The translations under genes and the position numbers were made by a program. From NCBI GenBank assembly GCA_006538405.1, contig BJKQ01000010.1, positions 2,232,001 through 2,296,000 on the forward strand: a stretch of 64,000 nucleotides of DNA, in the 5' to 3' direction. Below, one piece after another: positions 34,801 through 44,911 of the stretch. Positions within the stretch are counted from its first letter, which is position 1; each line of letters starts with the position of its first letter. The notes beneath the pieces are model-generated. The model made no database searches. It was not told the origin of the DNA and was given only the letters and a program-made list of their open reading frames with translations. Origin of the DNA: Hansfordia pulvinata. Its lineage: Eukaryota > Ascomycota > Sordariomycetes > Xylariales.

Positions 34801-34911
34801 CGGCGGCGCGGGCGCGGGGGAGGCCCGGGCGAGCGCGGGGCTTAGGAGAGGGGAAAGGGCGAGGAGGAGGAGATGGAGATGGAGCCCCCGGTGCGCCGTG
34901 GTGGTCACCAT
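31841..34911 (-). CDS. Glycoside hydrolase family 92 alpha-mannosidase, secreted, four single-base breaks
   Basis: Exons 34911-33619, 33510-33360, 33285-33220, 33118-32625 and 32493-31841. Restoring one base near 34713, 33991, 32275 and 32243 gives about 886 aa with all phases matching. Signal peptide from MVTTTAHRGLHLHLLLLALS. GH92 landmarks in order: DPLRFVDQLIGSRDGGNVFAG, ATVPYGIAKPVADTNS, SGFSVYHDSGTGGSPSLG, FDSFYCLWDSFRSQ (spliced), GYTQGGSNADIVLADAYLKG (spliced), EYSYDDFAIAQMA, SIWEYGFFVPHDQAG, YIGNEPAFLTVFQYHYAG and the catalytic GNDDSGAMGSFVAFAMMG. The family cleaves alpha-mannosidic bonds in N-glycans and yeast-type mannan in a calcium-dependent way. The start at 34911 was preferred over an in-frame ATG at 34947 because it places the signal peptide at the very N-terminus. 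The C-terminus is a G/P repeat tail. Confidence 0.9.
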
Positions 34912-36068
34912 GTCCGGCGTCTGCGCCTGGCGGGCTCCCAACGTCAATCGGTATAAGTGGCAGGGCTGGGCCTGCTAGCAAGGGCGGCGGGCTCGCGCAG
35001 ACGTGTCGCACTTGGGCCAGGAGGCAGAGGCGTGCCGCGCAGGTCTATCCCGCGGTGGCTTCGGAGGGAGGCGTTGCTCGTTCTATTTAAATAGGTGCCG
35101 CCGCTGCGCGGCCGACGACGTCGAGAATGTGTCTCGGGTCTAGTCACGCACGGGGAGACAAGCACTCGCACCCGGCTCTGGCGCGATGGGCACATCATCT
35201 TCTCTCGACGGGACCCAGCACTGGACCCGTGGGCCACCACCTCCCCTCCATGGCAGTTCATCAATCCTGGGGCATCCGGCACGCCGCCTCGGTCCTGCAT
35301 CGTCGGGATGGCAGGTGCTCGCTCGGATCCCGGTCGGCTCTCATCCTCCACGGGGCGACCCTGAAGGTGTCGTTGGGTTGAGGTGCGGCTCGGCGTGGCA
35401 AGACGCGCCGCGCCCTTGTGCATTCCAGCACGTCGTCGGGACGCGCAGCTCCACGCGGGGCGGGAAGCCCCTCGCGCCCACGACGAGCAGGGCAGGCCAG
35501 AACATTCCCGGCCGGCAGCGTCCGGAATGGCACCAGATGCCCTGTCTGGCCCAATCCCTGTGCGGGCAGGTGGCGTTCGGCTGTTGTTGCTCTGCGGGCA
35601 CGCGGACCCTGCGCCGGTTCTCGTCGTCGGGTGTATACCGCGTGATGGGCGCGAGGTAGGCGTGTCAGGCAAGGTATTATACAGTTTAAGGGTCAAGATA
35701 ACGAGCCCCCTCCGACCCTCCAATAAGCCTGTCACCCGGCGCGGTCAGGGGTCAGACCGGATCAAGCAAGTTGGATCGCGTGCCTCTCGTCCCTGCAGGC
35801 GGCAGGCGGCGTGTGGATCGCCGTTGCAGCGCGGATGTACCGCTGTGTTGCAGTGTGCCGGGGTGGCAGACGCCGAGGGTGTTGACTTTTGGTATCTTCC
35901 CTTCATGAGCCTTGGTGGAGACAAGCACGTACGAGTATTTCTTCACCCCCCTCAAGAAAGTAGCTCCCCTTTCATCCCACAAACGGCGATTGGTGAGGGT
36001 TGAGAGCTCGCCTTCCTCGGCCTCGAGCCATCAAACCTCTGCCACGTCCCATCGCTCGTTCGCGCCGC
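34912..36068. other. Intergenic spacer
   Basis: About 1.15 kb, no supportable gene. A 12-bp palindrome (see 35083-35094) and one TACGAGTA octamer at 35930-35937 were noted. Confidence 0.6.
35083..35094 (-). promoter_or_regulatory. TATA-like palindrome CTATTTAAATAG upstream of the GH92 gene
   Basis: Perfect 12-bp palindrome about 170 nt upstream of the GH92 start in otherwise GC-rich DNA; a plausible TATA-type element, by position and composition only. Confidence 0.35.
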
Positions 36069-36523
36069 TTACACGTTGGCATGGACCTCGGGCCGCAGCC
36101 AGTCGTACGTGTCGAGCAGGTCAAAGTTGAAGTCGACCTGCGTGGAGAAGTCCCAGTCGTACGGGGCGGAGGGCTGCTGCTGGCCCCCGGGCCTCCGGTG
36201 CCGGCGGCGGCGGCGGAGGCGGAGGCGGAGTGCGGCGCGTTGTTGAGGACGTGGTCCAGCACGTGCTGGATGGTCGTCTTGGAGTCGTGGCACAGGTCGC
36301 CGTTGGCGCCGCTCGGCGGGATCCACCCCAGGAACCCGACCAGCAGGCTGAGCTTCTGGATGATGCTCGACCGCGTGATCTCGCCGTGCTTCGGGTGGCA
36401 GCCCCGCAGCGTCGGCCGGAGCAGCTCCATGCACAGGATGCCCCCCGCCGGCGCCGCGTACGCCATGACCTGCGCGCGAGACGGATCAGCATCATTCTAG
36501 TCCTCGCTGCTTGGGATAGGTGG

Positions 36524-36572
<49 letters not shown>

Positions 36573-38300
36573 CACTGAGGGGGGGGACCTTACCAGCCAC
36601 TCGCAGTCGGACCGCATGTGTGACAGCTTGTCCTGGTGCGTCCAGAACGGTAGCGTAAACGAGATCATCTCGTAGCTGATGGCCAGCAGATCCCCCGAGT
36701 CCTCGCCGCCGTGGCGATGCAGGAGCCTCTCGATGAAGAACATGTTCTGGAGGTGCTCCAGTCGCAGGAAGATCCGATAGAATACATCCTTGGGCGAGAC
36801 TCTGGGGTCTTCCAAGTTCCCCTGCTGGTACAACATGGTCTGCGGGATGGAGGCGTACACCTCCAGCTGACGAGCCTTGAGGTTTCTAGAGAGCTTGTGA
36901 GTTCAATCCTGTATGATCAGAAGCCACGGGGCAGTTACTCACTCCAGGGTGGACAGTGGAGAGGTCTCCCGCTTGCCCAGCGCGATCTTGAGGGTGTCCT
37001 CGCGGACAAAGGCAATCTCGACACGGGCTCGGAGCATCGTGGTGGAGCGGGGCCGATGCAGTTTGTTCCAGCCGTTCTCATCAAGAACCCTCGTGGCCAC
37101 GGCGGACAGGTCCTCTCCCGACAGCAGCTCGGGGCTGGAGAAGTCGAGGGGCAGCGGCGTGGAGGAGAAGTGGTAGCTCAAGGCCGGGGGCCTGCCGGTG
37201 AAAGCCACACACACCTGGCAGATGACGTATATCTTGGCGAACAGCCTGCGCTTGAGCTCCGAGCAGATTGTAGGGCGGTACGTCTTCTGGTCCGATTCGT
37301 CGTGGTAGCCCAGGTACGTGAGCAGCGCGATGGCCTCGCTGTTGCTCCTCGACGTCTGGAGACCTGTTGGCACAAGTCAGCATGTCGAGGCAACAGACGG
37401 CGAACCTCGGAGACGGCACACGCGGAGACAGCACATGCAGAGACTGCGGCCGCCTCCCGCCCGCTCGAAAAAGACTTACTGGCATCGCCCGAGAACATGG
37501 AGTCGACCACGGTGCGCCGGTAGCTGAGGTAGAGCTGCAGGATGGAGCCCGTCGAGAACTCCTTGGCAATGTCGACGCAGAGCCCCAGGGCCTCGGAGCT
37601 GGCCTCGTTCCAGCCCTGCCGCCAGGTCCTGCGGTCCTCGAGGTACAGCGGGTCCGGGTCGCCAAAGTCCCAGATGGTGAAGAGGACGCCGATCGACTCC
37701 CACCGCAGGTTGGCCCCGGTGAAGGACGCGATCCACCGCTCCGGGGACGCCTCGTCGTCGGCGTGCGGCTTGGCCGAGTTCTTGCACAGCGCCCACGCCA
37801 TCTCCTCGAGGCGCTCCCGGCTGCGGTCCGGGCCCGGGCTGCTCAGCGTCCCGCCGAAGACGCCGTACAGCGAGTCGAGGATGCGCTCCCCGACCTGGCA
37901 CCAGAAGTGCAGCTGGCCTGGGCGGTCCCGGAAGCAAGAGCGCGCCTTGGCCTCGCCGGGCAGGTGGCCCAGCACGGCCAGGCACATGGCCCGGACCTTG
38001 CTGCTCATGCGGCGGCGCACGGCGGCCTCCCCGGCCTCCCTCTCGCGCGCGACGTCGTCGTCGTCGCCGCGCGGGCCCGCGGGCGCCTGCGGGCCGCCCT
38101 GCAGCTGCGCCAGGCTGTCCTCGGCCTCGGCGTACACGGAGCAGTACGACGTCAGCCCCAGGTACCCGGGCCTCGTGCTGCTCTGGCTGGGGCGGGGGTT
38201 CTCGGGTCCCAGGGACGGGGACGGGGGTGCCGGGGGCCCCCCGCTGCGCGGCTCGGACAGGGGCTCGGACGAGGCCACCGGCGACGGGATGCTGCTCCGG

Positions 38301-38332
<32 letters not shown>

Positions 38333-38559
38333 AGGGGCCGACTCGAGCTCGACGTAGACGCAGTCGGCCCGCTGCTTCCTCTTGATGCATCTCCGGCAGA
38401 TGGGCTGCGTGTGGTCGCAAGCGACCTTTCGTTTCCTGCATGGCTTTTTGCTCTCGGCTTAGCGTCCGGCTGGCTGTGCTGTGGTGTTCGGCCTTCTAAA
38501 CTCACCTCGCACGCTTGTGGTCTGCCGTTCTTGCGCTGGCGAGCGGCCGCGCCCAGCAT
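36069..38559 (-). CDS. Zn2Cys6 fungal transcription factor, one frameshift near the C-terminus
   Basis: Exons 38559-38506, 38443-37480, 37363-36943, 36885-36594 and 36469-36069 give about 710 aa when one base is restored near 36185. The first intron splits the DNA-binding domain: ACE|PCRKRKVACDH, then CRRCIKRKQRADCVYVE, the six-cysteine C-x2-C-x6-C-x5-C-x2-C-x7-C cluster (about 17-45). It is followed by a poly-proline run coded by (CCG)n, then a fungal-specific regulatory domain with LFTIWDFGDPDP, LQTSRSNSEAIALLTYLG and CMELLRPTL. After the break the frame resumes at YDWDFSTQVDFNFDLLDTYD, an acidic/aromatic end typical of activation tails. Intron 4 contains a (GT)22 run. It lies next to the GH92 gene and on the same strand, so a local regulatory role is possible but unproven. 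An in-frame ATG at 38595 is an alternative start. Confidence 0.88.
36527..36571. repeat. (GT)n microsatellite in intron 4 of the Zn2Cys6 gene
   Basis: About 22 GT units; in the gene sense (CA)n, located between the GTAAGG donor at 36593 and the acceptor at 36470. Confidence 0.9.
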
Positions 38560-39223
38560 GGTGGCTGGTTGGGTGGACGCCAGTGTGCCGGCCAAGCAAC
38601 GGATGGTTGGTATGCAGAGAGTGTAGTTGTTCCCGAGAGGATCCCGCGGGAACCTGGCGCCCGGATCTACCTACTTGCTGGACACTCCCCGAAGCCATCA
38701 CGACATGGTGAGTGCAGCTGATGGCTGAGCCGAGCCGCTCGGCTTCGGCTCGACCCTGGCCGTTGTACGAGTCCCCGCTTTCGGGCTGTGAGCGAATCAG
38801 AGCCCACGCCGAGCTGAGGTAGGATGCTGTGTAAGCCAAGCAAAGCCGAAGCCGAAGCCGAAGCCACACCACCATCTGCCAGCGCACAGCATCTCACGAT
38901 GGATGGCACGACGAGGGACTCACCCGGCGAGTGTCGCGGGTGCTCGCGGGCGCTTTTGCGTCCCTTACAGCTGTTGACGCCATATTTGCTGATGGCACCA
39001 GCCGAAGCCGAGACCGAAGTCATCGACGCCGTTCTGGTTCTGTCACCCATGGTTGACGTTTTTATAAATATGACCATGAACCCAGCACGGAAGGGCTGTG
39101 TGAAGCAGATGCAGTTGTTTATCCTGCACCGCAATACCATACGCATAGCCTGATCTTCACCTCGATATTCTCGTCTTACACGCTCTCGGTTGTTGCCCAA
39201 CGGTCACAGCGCTGTCGCTCAGT
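38560..39223. other. Divergent spacer
   Basis: Lies between the Zn2Cys6 gene (minus) and the small plus-strand protein. Contains a CCGAAG/AAGCCG-type hexamer repeat near 38841-38870; no gene. Confidence 0.6.
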
Positions 39224-39601
39224 ATGTCCAACTCGTTCGAGTCCACGGCCACGGTGATCCCCGGCATGGAACATGCGGTCCTGTTCCGCCGATCGAACCA
39301 CCCGGACCGGCCCGCCCAGCCCCGGCTGGCCCGCGTCCCGTCGGAAACCACACTGGTGGACCGGGCCTCGGTGAAAGACGGCAGAGACACGGGCGCCCAC
39401 AAAGGCAAGCCACAGACGATAACCCCCTACCTTGAATGGGAAAGCCGAGCTTGTGAACTGACCGCTGCCCGACCGCCAGCAACAGAGAGCGTGAGCGACA
39501 AAGAGCAGAAGGCCGATGCAGGCGGCTCGTCAACGGGGCGCATCTCTGGGGCCATGGCCAAAGTGAAGTCCAAGTTGAAGGGAAACCAGCCGGCACAGTG
39601 A
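39224..39601 (+). CDS. Small hypothetical protein (125 or 100 aa)
   Basis: No family recognised. Open frame MSNSFESTATVIPGMEHAVL... ends in SGAMAKVKSKLKGNQPAQ, with a charged, Ser/Thr-rich, probably disordered composition and no signal peptide or membrane segment. A possible GC-AG intron (39405-39479, 75 nt: donor GCAAGC, acceptor CGCCAG) is a multiple of three and would remove a middle part of less coding-like character, giving 100 aa. The coding character of both ends (GC-rich third positions, conserved-looking N-terminal TVIPGMEHAVLFRR) is the main support. Confidence 0.45.
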   Translation: MSNSFESTATVIPGMEHAVLFRRSNHPDRPAQPRLARVPSETTLVDRASVKDGRDTGAHKGKPQTITPYLEWESRACELTAARPPATESVSDKEQKADAGGSSTGRISGAMAKVKSKLKGNQPAQ

Positions 39602-41753
39602 GCGCCCTGCCTCTAGAAAACACAGTGGTGAGTGCCCCAACGGAACCCGTCCATGCAAACGCGACATGTCAACACGGACGAATCAGCTGACAGAGCGACC
39701 CGCGAAGCAACAGGGAAGCCAGCCTGGACCGGGCGAGATGTGACGACGAGATGGACCGCCAGTCTGGGTCTGAATGGCACGAAAGGGGAGCAAAGTATGG
39801 CCCCGGGACTGTGTCTGACAGGCGGACGGCCCTGCTACCGGCGCGCGTCGGTGTGCCCGGTGGCCACGTAACGTGACAGTGCGACGCCGGGTTCAGGTCA
39901 CCAGATGGAGGGCGGGCAAGGGACGACGACGCAGGGCGTGTGGGCGTGCCGCACGGGGAGATGGGGCCGGGATGGCGGGGCGGCGGGCCATCATGGGCCC
40001 GAGACGTGGCGGACTCGCCGGAGGTGTTGTTTCCATTACTCGATGGGCGGCGGTTGGGGGTTGGGGGGGTGCGTCGGAGGAGGGGCGGGGCATCTATTAC
40101 TCGATGCCATCGAGCAATCGCTTTCCCCCGGCGGATAAGCGAGGCGGCACAGGGCGGTTTGTGAGGGGCGAGGCGGGCCCGCGATGGCGGAGAGGGTGGG
40201 TTTGTGGGTGGGACGGTGCGGGCGTATCCAGCAGCGCTGGCAGCTGGAGGCGACGCTGCCGGTACCGGGATCCGTTGCAGCCCTGCTGGGAGCCGAGTGG
40301 AAGCAGGGGGCTTTCCAGCGCTAACCGGGGCGGGCTAGGGCCCCGACCCTGCTGACTCTGGCGCGCTCCAGGCGTCGGCTCAGGGCAGTATGTCGAGTAC
40401 CTACGTACCTGCTTGGGCAGGGTGTGGTCGGCGAGGCCGCGTCCCGTATCCCTCCGGCCGCAGCCGCTTGGCGAATCAGAAGCGGCCGATAAGCGCGGCT
40501 AGGGAATCAGGGTCCAGCAGTGGGAATAGCAGACGCCAGTGGGAGTATCGCGGCAACCGGGTGCGCGCACAGCAGCCAGAACAATGCAACACAGTCAGAA
40601 TAAGCCCCCATCTCGGGCAAGAGAGCGACAAGACATGAATAAGGCAGAGCACCCCTCGGGCGTTTTTGACTTTTACATTCAATGGCTCGGCCTGTGCTTA
40701 CTGACCGAGTTGGCTGGACTCAACCGAGGTGTGTCTTGACCGTGAGGTCCGCGAACGCGGTATTGCCGTGTTTGTGTTGCTCGGCCGCCGCCGTCCACGG
40801 ACAACACGACGCCTCTCGGTTCGTGTTGAACGGGTGTGGCTTGCTCCCAAACAGACCGCTTCGCGCTCATATATCTGCAGTGCTACCCAGTAGTCTGTTG
40901 ACTGTCACCATTCCTCACCGAGACAGCCACTTCCCACTTACTTGTACATAATAGAAAGCAAGCCTGCTGCTTATCACGTCTGGACTTGCGTGGTTACCCG
41001 TGACCGTCGTTCGTGTCGGAGTCGGCCCCGGATTCCTTCGCCCCTCCCACCCCCGTTGCCTCTCAGAGACCCTTGCCTTTCAGAGACAAGCACATCCGCC
41101 CGCCTAGTTCCAAAGTCCCACTCGGGCACAATGTCATGGCTGCTGCACATCCCGAGGCCCCGGATTACTCGATCGTAATTCTTTTTTTTTTTTTTCGGCT
41201 CTTCGCCCCTCCCTCCCCCCCACCTCCTTCTTGTCTTTCGTTTCGTAAATGCCCCCCTTCTGCACCCCGCGCGCCGACGCCGCTCGTCCACTCGTTCGAG
41301 ACCCTCACCTGCCTCTTCCGTAGTCGCTATAGTCTCTTCACTTTCACTCGCTCAAAGACCCGCCAGCCACGCCGCATAGGTCGTCCGCTTCCCGTTGCCT
41401 CGGCCGTCCGCGCATAGCCGTACAAAGACTCGAGCCTCGCCCGGTGCCCCGCGTGCTATCTTTGTCCTTGCCCAGTCTCAGTCTTATCACGGCTTCTTAT
41501 CGCAGCCCTCCCCCCTGGCTAGGAGCCCTCACGATAAGCCCTCGTCCAGTCACGACTCGCTGACTTGCTTACTTGCTTGCTTGCTTGCTTGCCTGCTTGC
41601 CTGCTTGCTATAGCCTCTCCGACTTCTTTGATTCATCTCTCCTTTTGCTTCGTCGTCCCCGTCCCGATCTCGCCTCTTTCTTCTACTCCCCACCCGAATT
41701 CTTTCTCGCGGAGACTTTGACGACGTCGGCTCGGAAAAGATCAGATATACAAC
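39602..41753. other. Intergenic spacer and allantoinase 5' region
   Basis: About 2.15 kb. No gene supported; ORFs near 39873-40355 and 41013-41417 look incidental. The last 300 bp are C/T-rich with a (CTTG)n tract, typical of a fungal pyrimidine-rich promoter/leader. Confidence 0.6.
41561..41609. repeat. (CTTG)n-type tandem repeat
   Basis: About eleven imperfect units of CTTG/CCTG in the presumed 5' leader of allantoinase, about 150 nt before its ATG. Confidence 0.85.
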
Positions 41754-43123
41754 ATGGCGAGCACCGACGCTGGACCGCTGACCGTCCTGGTCTCTCAGAG
41801 GGCCGTCATAACGCTGGCCGACGACTCCCTGGTCCTGACGGCGGCCTCCATCTCCATCTCCCCCGCCACGGGCAAGATCGTCGACGTGGTGCCCTCGGCG
41901 CTGCCCCGGTCCTCGTTCCCGGACTCGGCCACGTACGTCGACTACGGCTCCAAGCTGCTGCTCCCGGGCCTCGTCGACGCCCACGTGCACCTGAACGAGC
42001 CGGGGCGCACCGAGTGGGAGGGCTTCAGCACGGGCACGCGCGCGGCGGCCTCGGGCGGCGTCACGACGGTCGTCGACATGCCCCTGAACGCCATCCCGCC
42101 GACCACCACCGTCGCCGGCTTCCGCGAGAAGTTGGCCGCCAGCCGGGGCCAGTGCTGGGTCGACGTGGCGTTCTACGGCGGCATCGTCCCGGGCAACGCC
42201 GACGAGCTGCTGCCGCTGGTCGAGGCGGGCGTTCGGGGGTTCAAGGGGTTCCTGATCGAATCGGGTGTAAGTCGCGCCCCCTTAACCAGCTCCCTCTCGC
42301 TCTTCCACAGCACGCCCCCATTTTGGGCGCCCCTATATGGACACTGCCTCCGGGCGTTCCAGTCTTGACCAGCACCACCACCCCACCACCCCTTATACCC
42401 TGGCCCTATAAGTTTCCCCCCTCGCCACGCAGCCACTAACACCAGGCCCGTCTGCAGGTCGACGAGTTCCCCGCCGTGTCGTCGCAGGACATCGAGCTGG
42501 CGATGAGTACGCTCAGCGGCACGGCGACGACCCTCATGTTCCACGCGGAGATGATCCCGCCGATCACAGACTCGGTCGGCGACGCGGTGCAGAGCTCGGA
42601 TCCCCCCTCGCGCCCCACGGGGGGCTGAGCTCCTACCAGACCTTCCTCGAGTCCCGCCCCCCTTCCTTCGAGACCTACGCCATCGACGAGGTCATCTCCG
42701 TGGCCCGGCGCGTCCCCGCCGCCGCGGAGGGGTCCTTGCACCTGCACATCGTCCACCTTTCGGCGACGCAGGCGATCCCGAGCTTGAGGGCCGCCCGCGC
42801 GGCGGGGATCAACATCACCGCCGAGACGTGCTTCCACTACCTGGGCCTGGCGGCCGAGGGCGTGGCGGACGGGGACTGCCGGTACAAATGCTGCCCGCCG
42901 ATCCGCGAGCAGGCCAACCAGGACGGGCTATGGGAGGAGCTGGTCGCGGGGCCCGAGGGCGGCTCTTGCATCCGCACCGTCGTCTCCGACCACTCGCCCT
43001 GCACCCCGGAGCTCAAGCTGCTGCCCGCCCACCTGCAGCCCGGGGGCCTCGGGACAACAGCAACAACAAGCAGCCGCTGGTCACCCAGGCCTCCGAGGTG
43101 GCGGCCCGCGAGTTGCAGCTGCC

Positions 43124-43162
<39 letters not shown>

Positions 43163-43786
43163 GGGCAGCGGGGCATGTCGCGCTCCGACTCGGGCGTCGA
43201 CATGACGGCCGACCTGGCGCGGTCCAAGAACGCCTCCCCGTCGCCACGGGCATCAGCATCATCATCATCAGCGGGGCCATCCACCACCACCACCACCACG
43301 ACACAGACGACGCCCGTCATCCCCCCGAACCAGGGCGACTTCTTCGCCGCCTGGGGCGGCATATCCTCCGTGGGCCTGGGCCTGCCGATCCTGCACACGG
43401 CCTCCCTGTCCCGCACCGCGGCCGCCGCCGGCGGCGGCCTCCCCAACCCGCCCCTGGACATCGCCCGCCTGTGCAGCGCCGCCACCGCGCGCCAGGTCGG
43501 CCTGGCCCACCGCAAGGGCGCCCTGCGCGCCGGGTGGGACGCCGACGTCGCCGTCTTCGACGAGGCCGAGGAGTGGACCCTGAACCCCGCGGGGATGCAC
43601 TGGCGCAACGCCTGCTCGCCCTGGGAGGGCCGCCGGTTCGTGGGGCGCGTCCGCGAGACCTGGCTGCGCGGCGCACGGGTCTGGGACCTGGCCGCCGGCG
43701 GGTTCGTGAGCACCACCTCCGCCGCTGGTGGTGGTGTCGTCGTCGGGCCGAGGGGGGAGGCTATTGTGGAGAGGAGGACGGTTTGA
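41754..43786 (+). CDS. Allantoinase (cyclic amidohydrolase), three single-base breaks
   Basis: Exons 41754-42266 and 42458-43786 (intron 191 nt, branch CACTAAC). Restoring one base near 42602, 43053 and 43172 gives about 614 aa. It hydrolyses allantoin to allantoate (EC 3.5.2.5) in purine-nitrogen recovery. Metal ligands are visible: DAHVHLNEPGRTEWEG (H77, H79), carbamylated lysine in GFKGFL (about K164), MFHAEM (about H200), HLHIVHLS (about H264) and VVSDHSPC (about D344). ISSVGLGLPILH, HRKGALRAGWDADVAVFD and NPAGMHWRNACSPWEGR complete the family pattern. Between SPCTPELKLLPAH and GDFFAAWGG a low-complexity insert of some 80 residues (N-rich, poly-Q from (CAG)n, S/T-rich) replaces a short loop, making the protein longer than the usual 450-520 aa. 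Confidence 0.92.
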
Positions 43787-44911
43787 AGCTGTGACGCGCC
43801 CGGGGCGAGGGTATGAATTTGGTTGAAGAGTTTTTTTTAGCTTCTTTTCCGAGGTTTTGATTTTTTTTTTCTTATTCCCTCGACGGCGTCGGTCTTTGAA
43901 ATTTGTGGTCGTGGATTCGTGGCGTGGCGGGGAAAGACGCGGGAACGGGGTGCCCGTGGGTATTCTGCTGCTGGCCCGCGGCGACGGGGTGAGATAGAAT
44001 CGCGCGATATGATACAGATACAGGTAGATCGATTTTATACCCATGCTCTTCTTTGAACAAGACTCGACCCTGCGTCTATCCGGGCGACATCTGAGAGAGA
44101 CAAGCCACGCCCATCTCTATGTATCTCATCCATCACCGGCGTCGGCACAGACTCCGGTCAGCAAGCAATGTGTGACTGAGGGCTGCAGTCAGAGTTGAGG
44201 AGGCCAAGTCTGTTCTGTGTGCCCTGCAGACCCAAGAGCGACCGGCGTTGCGCTGCCACACGAAGAGACGAGCCCTGTCCCGTCCAGCCGCCTCCCGCTC
44301 ATGACGGCGGAGGGTGTGCAACGTGATGATGTCCCCGTCTCCTCGCGGCTGGCGTGCGCCAATAACTGGAGCATCTCCCTCCTCTCCGCCGCAGCCGTCC
44401 AATCAACGCCGGAGACCGACCTCCACGTACGATCGCGTCAAGATCAGTAGCCAACTGGGATGATAGGGAGCCCCGGCTTGCGCGTCATGGAGTCCCCGGT
44501 CCGTACAGCCAAGGTGGAACGCCCTGTGATCATGTCGGATAGGTGGCAGTACCTTTGAGTCAGGCATTCAAGGGCAATAGGGATCGCATGAGCAGTGGCA
44601 AGAGTCTCGATGCTAAACCAATCTCAATATTTCAGGGGTGATTCTATGTACAATCAAATGCAGGATAGTATGTAGCGAGCGGCGCTATGAACTCGCACTC
44701 CGGGGTCATTCTCCGCCTTCTGGTCGCAACGCAACCATCGCGGGCACGCAAGATAAATCAAAGACTCTATATACAAAAAACCAAGCTGCAAAAACAAGCC
44801 GAAAAGATCGTCAGCGTCGTCAGGGGTAGAACTAGAACTGTTCTCGAGTTGAGAGTCGGCGGCAAAGAACACTCCCGACACGGGGCTCCTCAGCGCAACG
44901 GCCAGCCCCCT
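43787..44911. other. Convergent 3' spacer
   Basis: About 1.1 kb between allantoinase and the peptidase; T-rich just after the allantoinase stop. No gene seen. Confidence 0.65.

Noticed and set aside
41013..41417. 134-aa plus-strand open frame before allantoinase
   Set aside because: C/T-rich promoter-like DNA with a T run read as phenylalanines.
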